In this document: positions 16,115 to 26,185 of the stretch, piece after piece
Layout of the letters: the number at the start of each line of letters is the position of its first letter
How positions within the stretch are numbered: the first letter of the stretch is position 1
NCBI RefSeq assembly: GCF_041261445.1
Contig: NZ_JBGCCU010000005.1
Span: 310,001 to 374,000 of the forward strand
Source of the DNA: Catenulispora sp. EB89
Lineage (GTDB): Bacteria > Actinomycetota > Actinomycetes > Streptomycetales > Catenulisporaceae
Direction: 5' to 3'
Length of the DNA stretch: 64,000 nucleotides
Notes under the pieces: generated by a model
Told to the model about the DNA's origin: nothing
Seen by the model: only the letters and a program-made list of their open reading frames with translations
The model's database searches: none
Translations under genes and position numbers: made by a program

Positions 16115-17323
16115 ATGCGCGGGTCACTGCTTCGTCGGAATGTCACTGTCGCCGCGGCGTGCGCGGCGCTGATCGCCGGGGGTGCCGGCGGCGCGGTCGC
16201 CGCTCCCGCCCCGACGCCGACGCCGACCGCTCCCAGTTCCACGCCGCTCGGGCCGACGGTGACCAGTCCCGGCACGCCGCCGATCCCGCCGGACGTCCAG
16301 GCCGGGTCGTTCGTGCTGGCCGACGAGGCGACCGGCACGATCCTGGCCGAGCGGGCCCCGCACGAGCGGCTGCGCCCTGCCTCGACCCTCAAGATCCTGA
16401 CAGCCCTCGCGCTGATGCCCCGCCTGGATCCGGCGCAGGTCCACCTCTCCGTGCCGAGCGACATCGCGGCGCTGGCCACCACCGAGCCCGGCGCGAGCGC
16501 GGTCGGCATCAAGCCGGGGCTCTCCTACCGGGTCTCCGACCTGTGGAACGCGGTGTTCCTGCGCTCGGGCAATGACGCCATCGCCACGCTGGCCGCCATG
16601 GCCGGCGGCGAGGGGCAGACCGTGAACCTGATGCGCCAGACCGCGCAGCGGCTGCACGCGAACGACACGGTCGTGGTCAACGCCGACGGCTACGACGCCG
16701 ACGGCCAGGTCTCCAGCGCCTTCGACCTGGCGCTGATGGCGCGCGCGGGTTTGCAGGACCCGGGTTTCCGCGCCTACTGCTCGCTGGAGCGCGCCAAGTT
16801 CCCGTCGGTGAACGGCACCACGTTCGAGATCGACAACGAGAACCGGCTGCTCGGCAAGTACCCGGGCATGATTGGGGTGAAGAACGGCTACACGTCCTTG
16901 GCGCACCACACCTTCGTCGGCGCCGCGCAGCGCAACGGCCGCACGCTCGTGGTCTCGGTGTTCGACGCCGGCACCGACATCTACCAGCAGACGGCGAAGC
17001 TGCTCGACTGGGGCTTCGCGGTGCCGGCGGCAGCGGCCGGGGTGGACCAGTTGGCCGCGCCGGATCCGCTGCAGAAGTCGACCGTTCCGGACGAGACGTT
17101 GCCGCCGCCGGACGCGCTGCACGCGAAGAAGCGCGATGCGCTGGAGGGCAACGACGGGAGCATCCCGACGTCCGCTGCCGCCGCCTCGTCGCCGCACAAG
17201 GGCGGCGGCTCGACGGTGCTGGGCGACGCGTTCGAGACGTTGCTCTACGTGCTCGGGTTCTTGGTGTGCGCGGTCGTGGCGTTGCGCGCGCGGGTGTTGT
17301 GGAAGCAGCGCAAACAGCGGTGA
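16115..17323 (+). CDS. D-alanyl-D-alanine carboxypeptidase (PBP5/DacC type), membrane-anchored
   Basis: A 402-residue S11-family peptidase. It has a signal peptide (about 1-30, ending AVAAP) and a Pro/Thr linker. The penicillin-binding motifs are SxxK as STLK near 90, SGN at about 151 and KNG near 256 in place of the usual KTG. After the Ser/Gly linker there is one C-terminal membrane segment (LLYVLGFLVCAVVALRARV) with a basic tail, so it is tethered with the catalytic domain outside. It trims the terminal D-Ala of peptidoglycan pentapeptides. The start was placed where the signal peptide begins; the ORF extends 150 bp further upstream without signal character. Confidence 0.9.
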   Translation: MRGSLLRRNVTVAAACAALIAGGAGGAVAAPAPTPTPTAPSSTPLGPTVTSPGTPPIPPDVQAGSFVLADEATGTILAERAPHERLRPASTLKILTALALMPRLDPAQVHLSVPSDIAALATTEPGASAVGIKPGLSYRVSDLWNAVFLRSGNDAIATLAAMAGGEGQTVNLMRQTAQRLHANDTVVVNADGYDADGQVSSAFDLALMARAGLQDPGFRAYCSLERAKFPSVNGTTFEIDNENRLLGKYPGMIGVKNGYTSLAHHTFVGAAQRNGRTLVVSVFDAGTDIYQQTAKLLDWGFAVPAAAAGVDQLAAPDPLQKSTVPDETLPPPDALHAKKRDALEGNDGSIPTSAAAASSPHKGGGSTVLGDAFETLLYVLGFLVCAVVALRARVLWKQRKQR

Positions 17324-17326
17324 GGT

Positions 17327-17374
17327 TTTTGGCTTGTGGGGCTTTTGGCTTGTGATGCTCTTGGCTTGCGGGGC
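17327..17374. repeat. Three tandem 16-bp repeats filling an intergenic gap
   Basis: Units at 17327, 17343 and 17359: TTTTGGCTTGTGGGGC, TTTTGGCTTGTGATGC and TCTTGGCTTGCGGGGC. They occupy the whole space between the carboxypeptidase stop and the convergent msrB stop. Confidence 0.9.
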
Positions 17375-17836
17375 TCAGGACGCCGAGGCGGAGGACGCCG
17401 ACGCCGCCGCTGATGCGGACACCGACTCGCGCAGGAACAACCCGATCGAGTTGACGCAGTAGCGCCACCCGCCGAGCTCCTCGGGCGCGTCCTGGAACAG
17501 GTAGCCGAGGTGCGATCCGCAGGTGGCACAGCGGATCTCGGTGCGCAGCATGCCCTGCGAGCGGTCCTCGTGCGTCTCGACGAGGTCTTCGGTGATCGGG
17601 CCGGAGAAGGCGGCCCAGCCGCACTCGGCGTTGAACTTGGACTGCGAGCCGAACAGCGCGGTGTCGCAGCCGCGGCACAGGTAGATGCCCGGGTCGTCGT
17701 TCTCGACGTAGGCGCCGGACCACGGGTTCTCGGTTCCGAACTCGCGCAGGGTCTTGTAGGCGGCCGGTCCCAGGTGCTGCCGCCACTCTGCCTCGGTGCG
17801 CTCGACCTTGTACACCATGTAGTCGAGCCTACTCAT
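17375..17836 (-). CDS. msrB: Peptide-methionine (R)-S-oxide reductase
   Basis: A 153-residue MsrB. The two zinc CxxC pairs are CRGC (54-57) and CATC (103-106); the catalytic Cys is in RYCVNSIGL (about 127). It reduces the R-epimer of methionine sulfoxide in proteins with thioredoxin. The catalytic domain ends near 138. The last 15 residues (ASAAASASSASAS) are a low-complexity tail not found in the core family. An alternative start is the Met at residue 7 (17818). Confidence 0.93.
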   Translation of the reverse strand: MSRLDYMVYKVERTEAEWRQHLGPAAYKTLREFGTENPWSGAYVENDDPGIYLCRGCDTALFGSQSKFNAECGWAAFSGPITEDLVETHEDRSQGMLRTEIRCATCGSHLGYLFQDAPEELGGWRYCVNSIGLFLRESVSASAAASASSASAS

Positions 17837-18206
17837 GTGACGCGCGGGCGCCAGCGTTTTGGAGATGCGTTACGGACGGCGGCCTGCTCCTGGGAGTGGT
17901 TTTCGGAAACCCCCGGGTAGCGCCTCGAACTGGGCGAATGTATGTACGAACTCGTATTCGCCGCAGGCCTCGGGGAAAGGCACTGCGGCGAATCAGGCGC
18001 CGAATGCGCCGGCGGGGAGCGTCAGCCGAGATGCCCGCCGACGGTATCTCCACCGCGGCCAGCTGCTGCGTTCATCGCGGCGGGAAAGGTGTAGAACGGG
18101 TCCGTAGCGGATCCGGGGCCGGAGTGGTTCCCGCGCACCGGGGAATCCGATCATCGGCGTATGTGCTTCGACGCCCTACGGTCGATCAGGATCTTGATTC
18201 GTGGGT
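17837..18206. other. 370-bp intergenic region with a hairpin
   Basis: No credible coding sequence. It contains GGCGAAT (17933-17939) and its complement ATTCGCC (17956-17962), with a nested TACGA/TCGTA pair, which together form a stem-loop in otherwise unstructured DNA. It precedes msrB (divergently) and follows the CapD-like gene. Nothing else recognised. Confidence 0.5.
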
Positions 18207-19667
18207 TCAGCGCGGTCGATCGGGGCTCGGCTTGGCCAGTTTCGCCAGCATCTGCCGTACTTTCGGGTCCCGGTTCTTCTCGGCGGCCTTGTAGAGCTTG
18301 TCCAGGCGGTCCGGGAGGTCGGCGTAGTCGGCGGGCTGGGTTGGTTCGGCGGGCCGCGTGGGCTCGGCCGGCCAAGGGTTCTTCGCCTTCTGCGATGAGC
18401 TGACGCAGCGGATCGGCACCTCGGGCAGCTTGTACTGTCGTGTGAAGCGCTCGACCACGTCGGCGATCCGGGTCGGCGCGCCGAGGTCGGGGGTGGAGAC
18501 CTCGCCGCCGGTGGCTGTGCGAGCGGCTTCCAGTGCCAGGGCGACGGCTTCCTCGACGGTGGCGAAACGGCGCGTCGCGTCCGGGTGGGTGATGGTGACC
18601 GGGCCGCCGGCGCGGATCTGGTCGGCCAGGACGGTCAGGAGCGAGGCGTGGGCGTCGAGGGCGTCGCCGACGCGTACGGCGGTGTAGACGGTGTTCGTGT
18701 GCTTCTTCGCGCTCTTGGCCGCGGCGGCGCGGATGACGGCCTCAGCCGCTCGCTGAGAGGCGCCGAGCATCGTTGCCGGATCGGCGTCGGTGGAGATCCG
18801 TACGAAGCGCTCTGTGCCGTGCCTGGCGACCGCGCGGACGAGGTTGTCGGTGCTCAGGACGTTCGCCTTCACGCCGAGGCTCGGGCGGCGCTCCAGGACC
18901 GACGCCTGCCTTGGGCCGGCGGCGTGGAAGACCACCTCGGGGCGTAGGTCGCGGAAGGTGCGGTCGGTCTGGTCGCGGTCGGAGAGGTCCGTGGTCAGCA
19001 GGGTGGCGTACAGGTCGGGAGCGAGGTGGTGCATGGCGGATTCGTCGCCGTCGAGGAGGAACAGCTCGCCGGGGTTGAAGGCGTGCAGATGGCGGCTGAG
19101 TTCGGCGCCGAGGGCGCCGCCGGCGCCGGTGACCAGGACCCGTTTGCCGGTGACGATCTCCTTGACCTCGGGGGAGACCGCGTGCGGTGCCGGGCCGTCG
19201 ATCAGCGCTCTGATGTCCAGGGGGCGCAGGTCGGAGGCCGTCGCTTCGCGGGGCAGGTGGGCGGCGTGCCACGGCAGGTAGCGGACGACGGCTCCCGCGC
19301 CGGTCGCCGCGGCGGTCAGTTCGCGGGCCCGCGCGGTGGGCAGGCCGGGGATCGCGAGCAGTACGGCTTCGGCCGCGTGCTCGGCTACGAGGTGTGCCAG
19401 TTCCGCGAGCGTGCCGAGGAGAGGCATGGCGGGTTCGGGCTGGGCTTCGCTATTGGCGAAGGGGTCGCGGGCGTCGTCGACGAAGCCGATCGGGCGGAGT
19501 TCCTGGCCCTCGGTGCCGTGTGGGCCCGCTGCGTCGCGCAGCTCCCGAGCCAGCGCCCGGCCGGCCCGTCCTGCGCCGACGACCAGCGTGCGCAGCGTGG
19601 CGGGTGGCCGGATCCACGAGGCGGGTCCTGGGGACCCGTCCCATGGTGATTCGGCCTGTCCGGTCAT
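18207..19667 (-). CDS. CapD/FlaA1-like SDR protein lacking the catalytic lysines
   Basis: A 486-residue protein with two Rossmann parts. The first (about 28-170) begins LRTLVVGAGRAGRALARELR. The second begins near 172 with VLVTGAGGALGAELSRHL and resembles the cytoplasmic domain of CapD/FlaA1 UDP-GlcNAc dehydratase-epimerases. There are no membrane segments, unlike CapD/WbpM. In FlaA1-type enzymes the active site is STDKAVNP...MGATKR; here it reads STDADPATMLGASQR, so both lysines are replaced (Ala and Gln) and two residues are deleted. NAD binding looks intact, catalysis doubtful. It lies just downstream of a LuxR-type response regulator, so a regulatory or sensing role is possible. Confidence 0.75.
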   Translation of the reverse strand: MTGQAESPWDGSPGPASWIRPPATLRTLVVGAGRAGRALARELRDAAGPHGTEGQELRPIGFVDDARDPFANSEAQPEPAMPLLGTLAELAHLVAEHAAEAVLLAIPGLPTARARELTAAATGAGAVVRYLPWHAAHLPREATASDLRPLDIRALIDGPAPHAVSPEVKEIVTGKRVLVTGAGGALGAELSRHLHAFNPGELFLLDGDESAMHHLAPDLYATLLTTDLSDRDQTDRTFRDLRPEVVFHAAGPRQASVLERRPSLGVKANVLSTDNLVRAVARHGTERFVRISTDADPATMLGASQRAAEAVIRAAAAKSAKKHTNTVYTAVRVGDALDAHASLLTVLADQIRAGGPVTITHPDATRRFATVEEAVALALEAARTATGGEVSTPDLGAPTRIADVVERFTRQYKLPEVPIRCVSSSQKAKNPWPAEPTRPAEPTQPADYADLPDRLDKLYKAAEKNRDPKVRQMLAKLAKPSPDRPR

Positions 19668-19692
19668 CGTTCCTCGCGGTGCCTGGCGCCGG

Positions 19693-20415
19693 TCAGCGGG
19701 GGTCTTCCCCGATTCCGGCGCGTCGGGCCACCGCCACGGCGGCCAGCGTGGAGTGTACGCCGAGCTTGCCCAGGACGTTCTGCATATGCGTGCGGACCGT
19801 GTTGGGCGACAGGAACAGGTGCTGGGCGATCGAGGCGCGGGTCATGCCCGAGACCATGCACTGCAGGACCTCGCGCTCGCGCGGGGTGAGCGCGCCGACC
19901 AGGGTCTCGTGCTCGTTGCGCTCCTGCTCGGCGGCCATCAGGTCGCTCAGGACGTAGGTCAGCAGGCGGGGCGGGATGTGCGTCTCGTCGCGCAGGACGC
20001 CGCGGACCACCTGGAGCAGGTGCTCCACGGAGCCGTCCTTGGCGACCCAGGCGTTCACGCCGCCGCGGACCGCCTCGGCGACCCGCTTCTCCTCCTCGCC
20101 GGCGGTGACCATGACGATGCGCACGTCGGCATGGCTGGCCCGGATCTCGGCGGCGAAGCGGATGCCGTCGCGGCCGTCGAGGTCCACGTCGAGCAGGACG
20201 ACGTCCGGCCGGCGCTCGTCGATCAGGCGGCGGGCGCCGTCGATGGTGGTGGTGGCGGCCACCCCGAAGCCGGGCTCGGCGCGCAGGCGCGAGGCCAGGG
20301 CTTCGGCGAAGGTGCGGTGGTCGTCGACGACAAGGATTCGGACCTCCCCGAGGCCCGTGACGTCGAGGCGCTCCTCGAGGCGGTCCTCGAGTCCGATCGT
20401 GGAGGCGTCAAGCAT
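19693..20415 (-). CDS. NarL/LuxR-type response regulator
   Basis: A 240-residue regulator. The receiver domain is complete: VDDH near 30, phospho-acceptor Asp in VVLLDVDLDGRDGI, Thr in VMVTAG, Lys in AWVAKDG. The C-terminal LuxR HTH is LTPREREVLQCMVSGMTRASIAQHLFLSPNTVRTHMQNVLGKLGVHS. It is transcribed in the same direction as a second LuxR regulator and a histidine kinase. A 116-bp gap separates it from the neighbouring regulator, so it may have its own promoter. Confidence 0.9.
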   Translation of the reverse strand: MLDASTIGLEDRLEERLDVTGLGEVRILVVDDHRTFAEALASRLRAEPGFGVAATTTIDGARRLIDERRPDVVLLDVDLDGRDGIRFAAEIRASHADVRIVMVTAGEEEKRVAEAVRGGVNAWVAKDGSVEHLLQVVRGVLRDETHIPPRLLTYVLSDLMAAEQERNEHETLVGALTPREREVLQCMVSGMTRASIAQHLFLSPNTVRTHMQNVLGKLGVHSTLAAVAVARRAGIGEDPR

Positions 20416-20531
20416 GCTCCCCATCCTTGCAAGCCGGTGGCGCGGCGCCCACCACCATGGTGTGGAGCCGCCGGTACTCCAAATGACGTAGACGCTGGTC
20501 TAGACAGGCCCGGCCGGACCAGACCCGGCGG

Positions 20532-21278
20532 TCACTGCGTCGCGCCGAGCCGGTCCACCGCGCCCACCCGGGCGACGATCGCCGAGGCCTCGACGCGGGA
20601 GTGTGCACCCAGCTTGACCAGCACGTTCTGCACGTGCGTGCGGGCCGTGGACTGCGCGATGTCCATGGCGCGAGCGATCTGCTTGGTCGACTCGCCCTCG
20701 ACAATGCGGCGTAGTACCTCGCGCTCGCGCGGCGTCAGGTAACGGAGAGTGCGCTCGGCCTGGTCGACGTCCGGGGCCTTGAGATGCCGGACCGCCGCGC
20801 GCAACAGCTCGGGATCCACCGCCACCTCGCCGCCGGCGACCCGCTCCAGGATCTGCACGATGCCGTCGATCCGCTGGTCCTTGCGGGTGAAACCGGACAC
20901 GCCGAGGTCCAGCGCGGCACTGACGATCGCCGGATCGTCGGTCGCCGAGACCATCAACACCTTGGTGCGAGGATGCCGCTCCAGCACCGCCCGCGCCAGC
21001 TCCAGGCCCGCGGTGACCATCCGGCTGTTCGGCCGCGACACCGGGAACGCCTGCTCGCCGGCGGTCGCCAGCGGCGAGGCGGCGGCGCGCGCCGAGACGG
21101 TCATCGGGAAGTGCACGTCCAGCATCAGGATGTCCGGGTCCAGGGACGCCACGGCGGCCAGCCCCTGCGCCGGGCTCGAGGTCACGGCCTCGACCTGGTA
21201 GCCCTTGGCGGCCAGCGAGGCGGCGAGGGACTCGGTGAGCAGGGTGTGGTCGTCGCAGAGCACGATCCTGGTGGGCAT
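20532..21278 (-). CDS. LuxR-type response regulator with an insertion in its receiver
   Basis: A 248-residue protein: receiver, then LuxR HTH (LTPREREVLRRIVEGESTKQIARAMDIAQSTARTHVQNVLVKLGAHS). Acidic residues CDDH and the acceptor Asp in DILMLDVHFP are present, but about 30 extra residues (Ala/Ser/Pro-rich, VSARAAASP...RPNSRMVT) sit between the acceptor loop and the usual GLEL helix. The start overlaps the stop of the upstream histidine kinase by one base (TGATG), so the two are co-translated and probably cognate. Confidence 0.88.
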   Translation of the reverse strand: MPTRIVLCDDHTLLTESLAASLAAKGYQVEAVTSSPAQGLAAVASLDPDILMLDVHFPMTVSARAAASPLATAGEQAFPVSRPNSRMVTAGLELARAVLERHPRTKVLMVSATDDPAIVSAALDLGVSGFTRKDQRIDGIVQILERVAGGEVAVDPELLRAAVRHLKAPDVDQAERTLRYLTPREREVLRRIVEGESTKQIARAMDIAQSTARTHVQNVLVKLGAHSRVEASAIVARVGAVDRLGATQ

Positions 21279-23401
21279 CAGAAAGCGCCTCCTGGGAGCA
21301 GGGAGAGCTGGACCGAGGCGACCGGCTGCAGCGCCGAGGCGGGGATGCGCGGGGGGTGGGTCAGGTTCGCCTGGGACGGGAGCTGGATCGAGGCGAGGGC
21401 GGTGTCGTCCTGACCGGTGGGGATGATGTGGAGGGGTTGGGTGTCGGAGGGGTCGAAGGTGGGGGTGGGGGGCGGGGGAGTCTGGGTCGGTGCCGGGAGC
21501 TGCGGGGCGGCGAACGCCGGTGCGGCGGCTTCGGCCTGGGCCTGCGGTGTGCCGGAGTGCGCCGGGCCGGTGGCGGCGAAGACATCTGCGGCGGTCGGTG
21601 CGGCGGCGGGGAGCTGCGGGGCCAGAGGCTGCGGTGCGGCGGGTGAGGCAGGCGCGGTGGGGACGGCCGTGCGCGCCGGCTGCGAGGCGGCGGCCTCGGC
21701 GGGCGCCTGCGGGCGGGCGTTCCGGCGCTCCGCGAGCAGGCCGGTCGGGACCGGATGCGCGGCGATGTCCGAAGGCGCGTCGTAGACGCGGCGCTGAGGC
21801 TGAGGCGCGGGGTCGTTCTTCAGCGGCAGACCGAAGTAGCCGCTCTCCGCGGGGTCCGAAGACTGGTTCTTCTGCGCGGAGACGCCGAAGAAGCCGCGGT
21901 CGGTCGCCGGCCGGTTTTGCTGTGCCGGCAGTCCGAAGTAGCTCCGGTTCGCAGGAGCCTCCGACGCCACGGCAGGCGTCGCGGCGATCGCGTCCTGCTC
22001 CACCGCCCGGGCGCCGAACAGGTTTCCCCGGTCTGCGGGCCCGCCGATCGCCAGCTGCTCCGGCGTGCCGGAGATGGCCATCGGCTCCGGCCAGGCGCTG
22101 GTCCGCGTCACGAATGCGTGGCCGCCGGTCAGCGTGTGGCCTGCCGCTGCGACGGTGTGACCCGAGGTCGGGAGTGCGTGCCCGGCGGCGATGTCGTCCA
22201 CGTCCTCGAAGTCGTCCTCGGCGAGGTCTTCGAAGTCATCAATGTCGTCAATGTCGTCGAGGTCGTCGAAGTCCGCCAGCGCCCGGTGCACGTTGCCCGC
22301 CGCGAGCTCCGCGGCCAGCTGGCTCAGCGAGATCTCGCCGTGGAAGGTCTTGGTCAGTTCGTCGTCGGCGCTCAGCGGGCGGATCGGGGTGACCGGGAGG
22401 ACCAGGCGGACCAGGGCGCCGCCGAGCGGTCCCTCGGCGAACTCCACCGAGCCGCCGGCGGCCTCTATCGTGCGGCGGACGACCGCCAGGCCCAGGCCGT
22501 GGCCGGCCGGTATGTTGCCGAAGCCGGGGCCGCTGTCGTCGACCTCGATCACCGCGCGTTCGCCCTCGGCGGTCTCGAAGCGGCGGACGGTCACCTGGAC
22601 GCGGCCGGAGTCGCCGGCGGCGCGGGTGCCGTTGGACAGGACGTTGCCGAGTGCCCGTTTGAACAGCACCGGGTCCACCGTCACGTGCAGCGGGTCCTCG
22701 GCCGCCGCCAGGGCCAGGTCGCCGTCGAAGGTGGCCCGCCAGCGCTCCACGGACTCCGCGGCCAGGCCGGCCACGTTGCACGGCACCGGCTCGCCGAGGC
22801 CGTCCACGCCCTGCTTGGCGTCGTCCAGGAACTGGCGGACCGTCGCGGATATCTCCTCGGTCTGGGACATGATCTCCTGCAGCACGTCCCGGACCCGCTC
22901 GGGGACGTCCGGCCGCAGTTCGGCGGCGGAGGCCAGCATCAGGATCGCGGCGACCGGCTGGCGCAGGTCGTGGCAGACCTCGCGGACCCGGTCCAGGGGG
23001 ATCGCGGTGCCGCCGTCGGCGTACAGGACCGCGTCGCGGCGGTGCGAGCCGTGGTAGCGCTCGAGCTCCGCCCCAGTGGCTCCGGTGGTTCCGGTCGTCC
23101 CGGCCTCGATCGCTCCGATCGCTCCGGCGGCTCCGGGAGCGCCAAGCACTCCGAGCGCTCCGAGCGCCGTGGGCGATCCGGCCGCGGAGGGATCAGCAGA
23201 GGGATCAACGGAGAGACCGGCAGCAGCAGCCCGCGCGGCCCGCGCCGCCTTGTCCGCCGCCTCCTGGGCCCGCAGCTCGCGCAGGTCGAGCAGCACGGTC
23301 TCGTCCGTGCCGCGGATGTACGGGTCCTTCGACCCGCCGGCGCCGCCCGCCGGTCCGCTCATGTCGGCGCCGGGCGTGGTGGTGTCCGTGGTCGTGCTCA
23401 T
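21278..23401 (-). CDS. Soluble sensor histidine kinase with long repetitive C-terminal tail
   Basis: A 707-residue protein without membrane segments. Residues about 130-350 form the kinase core: H-box REVCHDLRQPVAAIL, N-box NVLSNGTRAA, G1 VDDSGPGFG, G2 GHGLGLAVVRR. The remaining 350 residues are disordered: an Asp-rich run of DDI/DDF units, four GH[TA] units (AGHALPTSGHTVAAAGHT) and four aromatic FG repeats (NLFGARAVEQD, SYFGLPAQQN, GFFGVSAQKN, GYFGLPLKND), then Pro/Ala-rich sequence. ATG 23401 was chosen for its GGGGGA ribosome site. It is translationally coupled to the following regulator. Confidence 0.85.
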   Translation of the reverse strand: MSTTTDTTTPGADMSGPAGGAGGSKDPYIRGTDETVLLDLRELRAQEAADKAARAARAAAAGLSVDPSADPSAAGSPTALGALGVLGAPGAAGAIGAIEAGTTGTTGATGAELERYHGSHRRDAVLYADGGTAIPLDRVREVCHDLRQPVAAILMLASAAELRPDVPERVRDVLQEIMSQTEEISATVRQFLDDAKQGVDGLGEPVPCNVAGLAAESVERWRATFDGDLALAAAEDPLHVTVDPVLFKRALGNVLSNGTRAAGDSGRVQVTVRRFETAEGERAVIEVDDSGPGFGNIPAGHGLGLAVVRRTIEAAGGSVEFAEGPLGGALVRLVLPVTPIRPLSADDELTKTFHGEISLSQLAAELAAGNVHRALADFDDLDDIDDIDDFEDLAEDDFEDVDDIAAGHALPTSGHTVAAAGHTLTGGHAFVTRTSAWPEPMAISGTPEQLAIGGPADRGNLFGARAVEQDAIAATPAVASEAPANRSYFGLPAQQNRPATDRGFFGVSAQKNQSSDPAESGYFGLPLKNDPAPQPQRRVYDAPSDIAAHPVPTGLLAERRNARPQAPAEAAASQPARTAVPTAPASPAAPQPLAPQLPAAAPTAADVFAATGPAHSGTPQAQAEAAAPAFAAPQLPAPTQTPPPPTPTFDPSDTQPLHIIPTGQDDTALASIQLPSQANLTHPPRIPASALQPVASVQLSLLPGGAF

Positions 23402-23722
23402 GATCGTCCCCCACCCCAGCGGTTCCGGGCACGGTCCGACGCGCGGCGGATCGGACATGCGGCCCCGGCGGGCCGTGCGTCCGCGTAGCCTGCCACGCGC
23501 CTCCCCCTTGCTCCGGCCGCCGGGCGAACCCCGCGGCCATCATCGACGTTACGCCGGCGGACCACGGGCGAGCAGGCGGGACGCGACGGATCACGCGATG
23601 GGAGCAACCGGCCGGCCGGCGGGCGTACGCCGTCCGCGGTCCTGCCCTCCCACCCCGAACCCGGCGGGCCCCCACGACCCACCCGACCGGTTCCCCCGGT
23701 CCGGCTCGAGGTCGATCCCCGT
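23402..23722. other. Intergenic region without recognised features
   Basis: 321 bp between the kinase start and the ABC-F stop. It is extremely GC-rich. It must hold the kinase promoter, but no convincing -35/-10 pair, tRNA, hairpin terminator or coding sequence was found. Confidence 0.4.
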
Positions 23723-25540
<1,818 letters not shown>

Positions 25541-25602
25541 TCCGACAACGCTACCGGGTGGTGGCGGGGGCGATGGTCACACGTCCGTGAGATCGATCTC
25601 GG

Positions 25603-25908
25603 CTACAGACCGAGGACCGCGCGCAGGGCCTCCTCGACCTTGCCCATGTCGGCTTCGTCGACGGAGCCGAGCCGTCGGGCGCCGGCGGCCGGGTCGAACC
25701 GGGAGGCGCGCATCTGGGCCAGGTTGAGGGCGAACGCGCTGGCCGGGACCGGCTGCTTGAGCTCGACCGACAGCACGGTGTCGGGGTACTGCCCGGCCGG
25801 GTGCAGGACGACGGCGACCGCGGCGCCCAAGGCGGCGGTCTCGTTGATGGACACCACCAGGACGCGGGGCCCGTCGCCGGCGGTATCCCAGACCTCGGCC
25901 CGCCTCAC
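25603..25908 (-). CDS. MazF/PemK-like toxin
   Basis: A 101-residue protein beginning MRRAEVWDTAGDGPRVLVVS, like the first strands of MazF/PemK RNases (R-G-E-V-W...). The middle is LHPAGQYPDTVLSVELKQ; the end is VDEADMGKVEEALRAVLGL, matching the terminal helix of the family. Its GTG start overlaps the antitoxin stop (GTGA). Expected to cleave mRNA at short sequence motifs. It is more diverged than the canonical family, hence moderate confidence in activity. Confidence 0.75.
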   Translation of the reverse strand: MRRAEVWDTAGDGPRVLVVSINETAALGAAVAVVLHPAGQYPDTVLSVELKQPVPASAFALNLAQMRASRFDPAAGARRLGSVDEADMGKVEEALRAVLGL

Positions 25909-26114
25909 CCGGCGTCCCCGAGGCCGTCGGGCATCAGGACGTCGTACTCGGACAGCGTCGCGATCGCCTCGGCGATCTCGTCGCGGCGCACCTGGGCCTC
26001 GGCGGCTCGGTTGATGTAGGCCGTGACGTTGCCGCCGGCGTTGCGCTCTATCCGCGAGGCGAGATCGATGGGGAACGTGACCGTGATCCGCTTGTACATC
26101 TCTTTCGCCGCCAT
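25905..26114 (-). CDS. Ribbon-helix-helix antitoxin
   Basis: A 69-residue protein: MYKRITVTFPIDLASRIERNAGGNVTAYINRAAEAQVRRDEIAEAI, a typical RHH (MetJ/Arc-type) N-terminus with a beta-strand followed by two helices, then an acidic C-terminus (LSEYDVLMPDGLGDAG). It precedes and is coupled to the MazF-like toxin. No ribosome site is seen before 26114, and a TATGCT box 8 bases upstream suggests a leaderless message. Confidence 0.78.
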   Translation of the reverse strand: MAAKEMYKRITVTFPIDLASRIERNAGGNVTAYINRAAEAQVRRDEIAEAIATLSEYDVLMPDGLGDAG

Positions 26115-26132
26115 GTTCAACAGCATAGAGCA

Positions 26133-26146
26133 CATCAGATTTGATG
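26133..26146 (-). promoter_or_regulatory. Candidate operator of the RHH/MazF module
   Basis: CATCAGATTTGATG, arms CATCA/TGATG with a 4-base spacer, 19 bp upstream of the antitoxin start and next to the TATGCT box. It suits RHH autoregulation (inferred). Confidence 0.55.
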
Positions 26147-26185
26147 CGTAGCCGCGCAGCAGAATCCGCGCATGACACAGCGCGT

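Noticed and set aside
12723-16127. A 1134-codon open frame on the minus strand
   Set aside because: It runs antisense across the GntR, CoA-transferase and gcdH genes; long shadow frames are common at this GC content, and the sequence has no family features.
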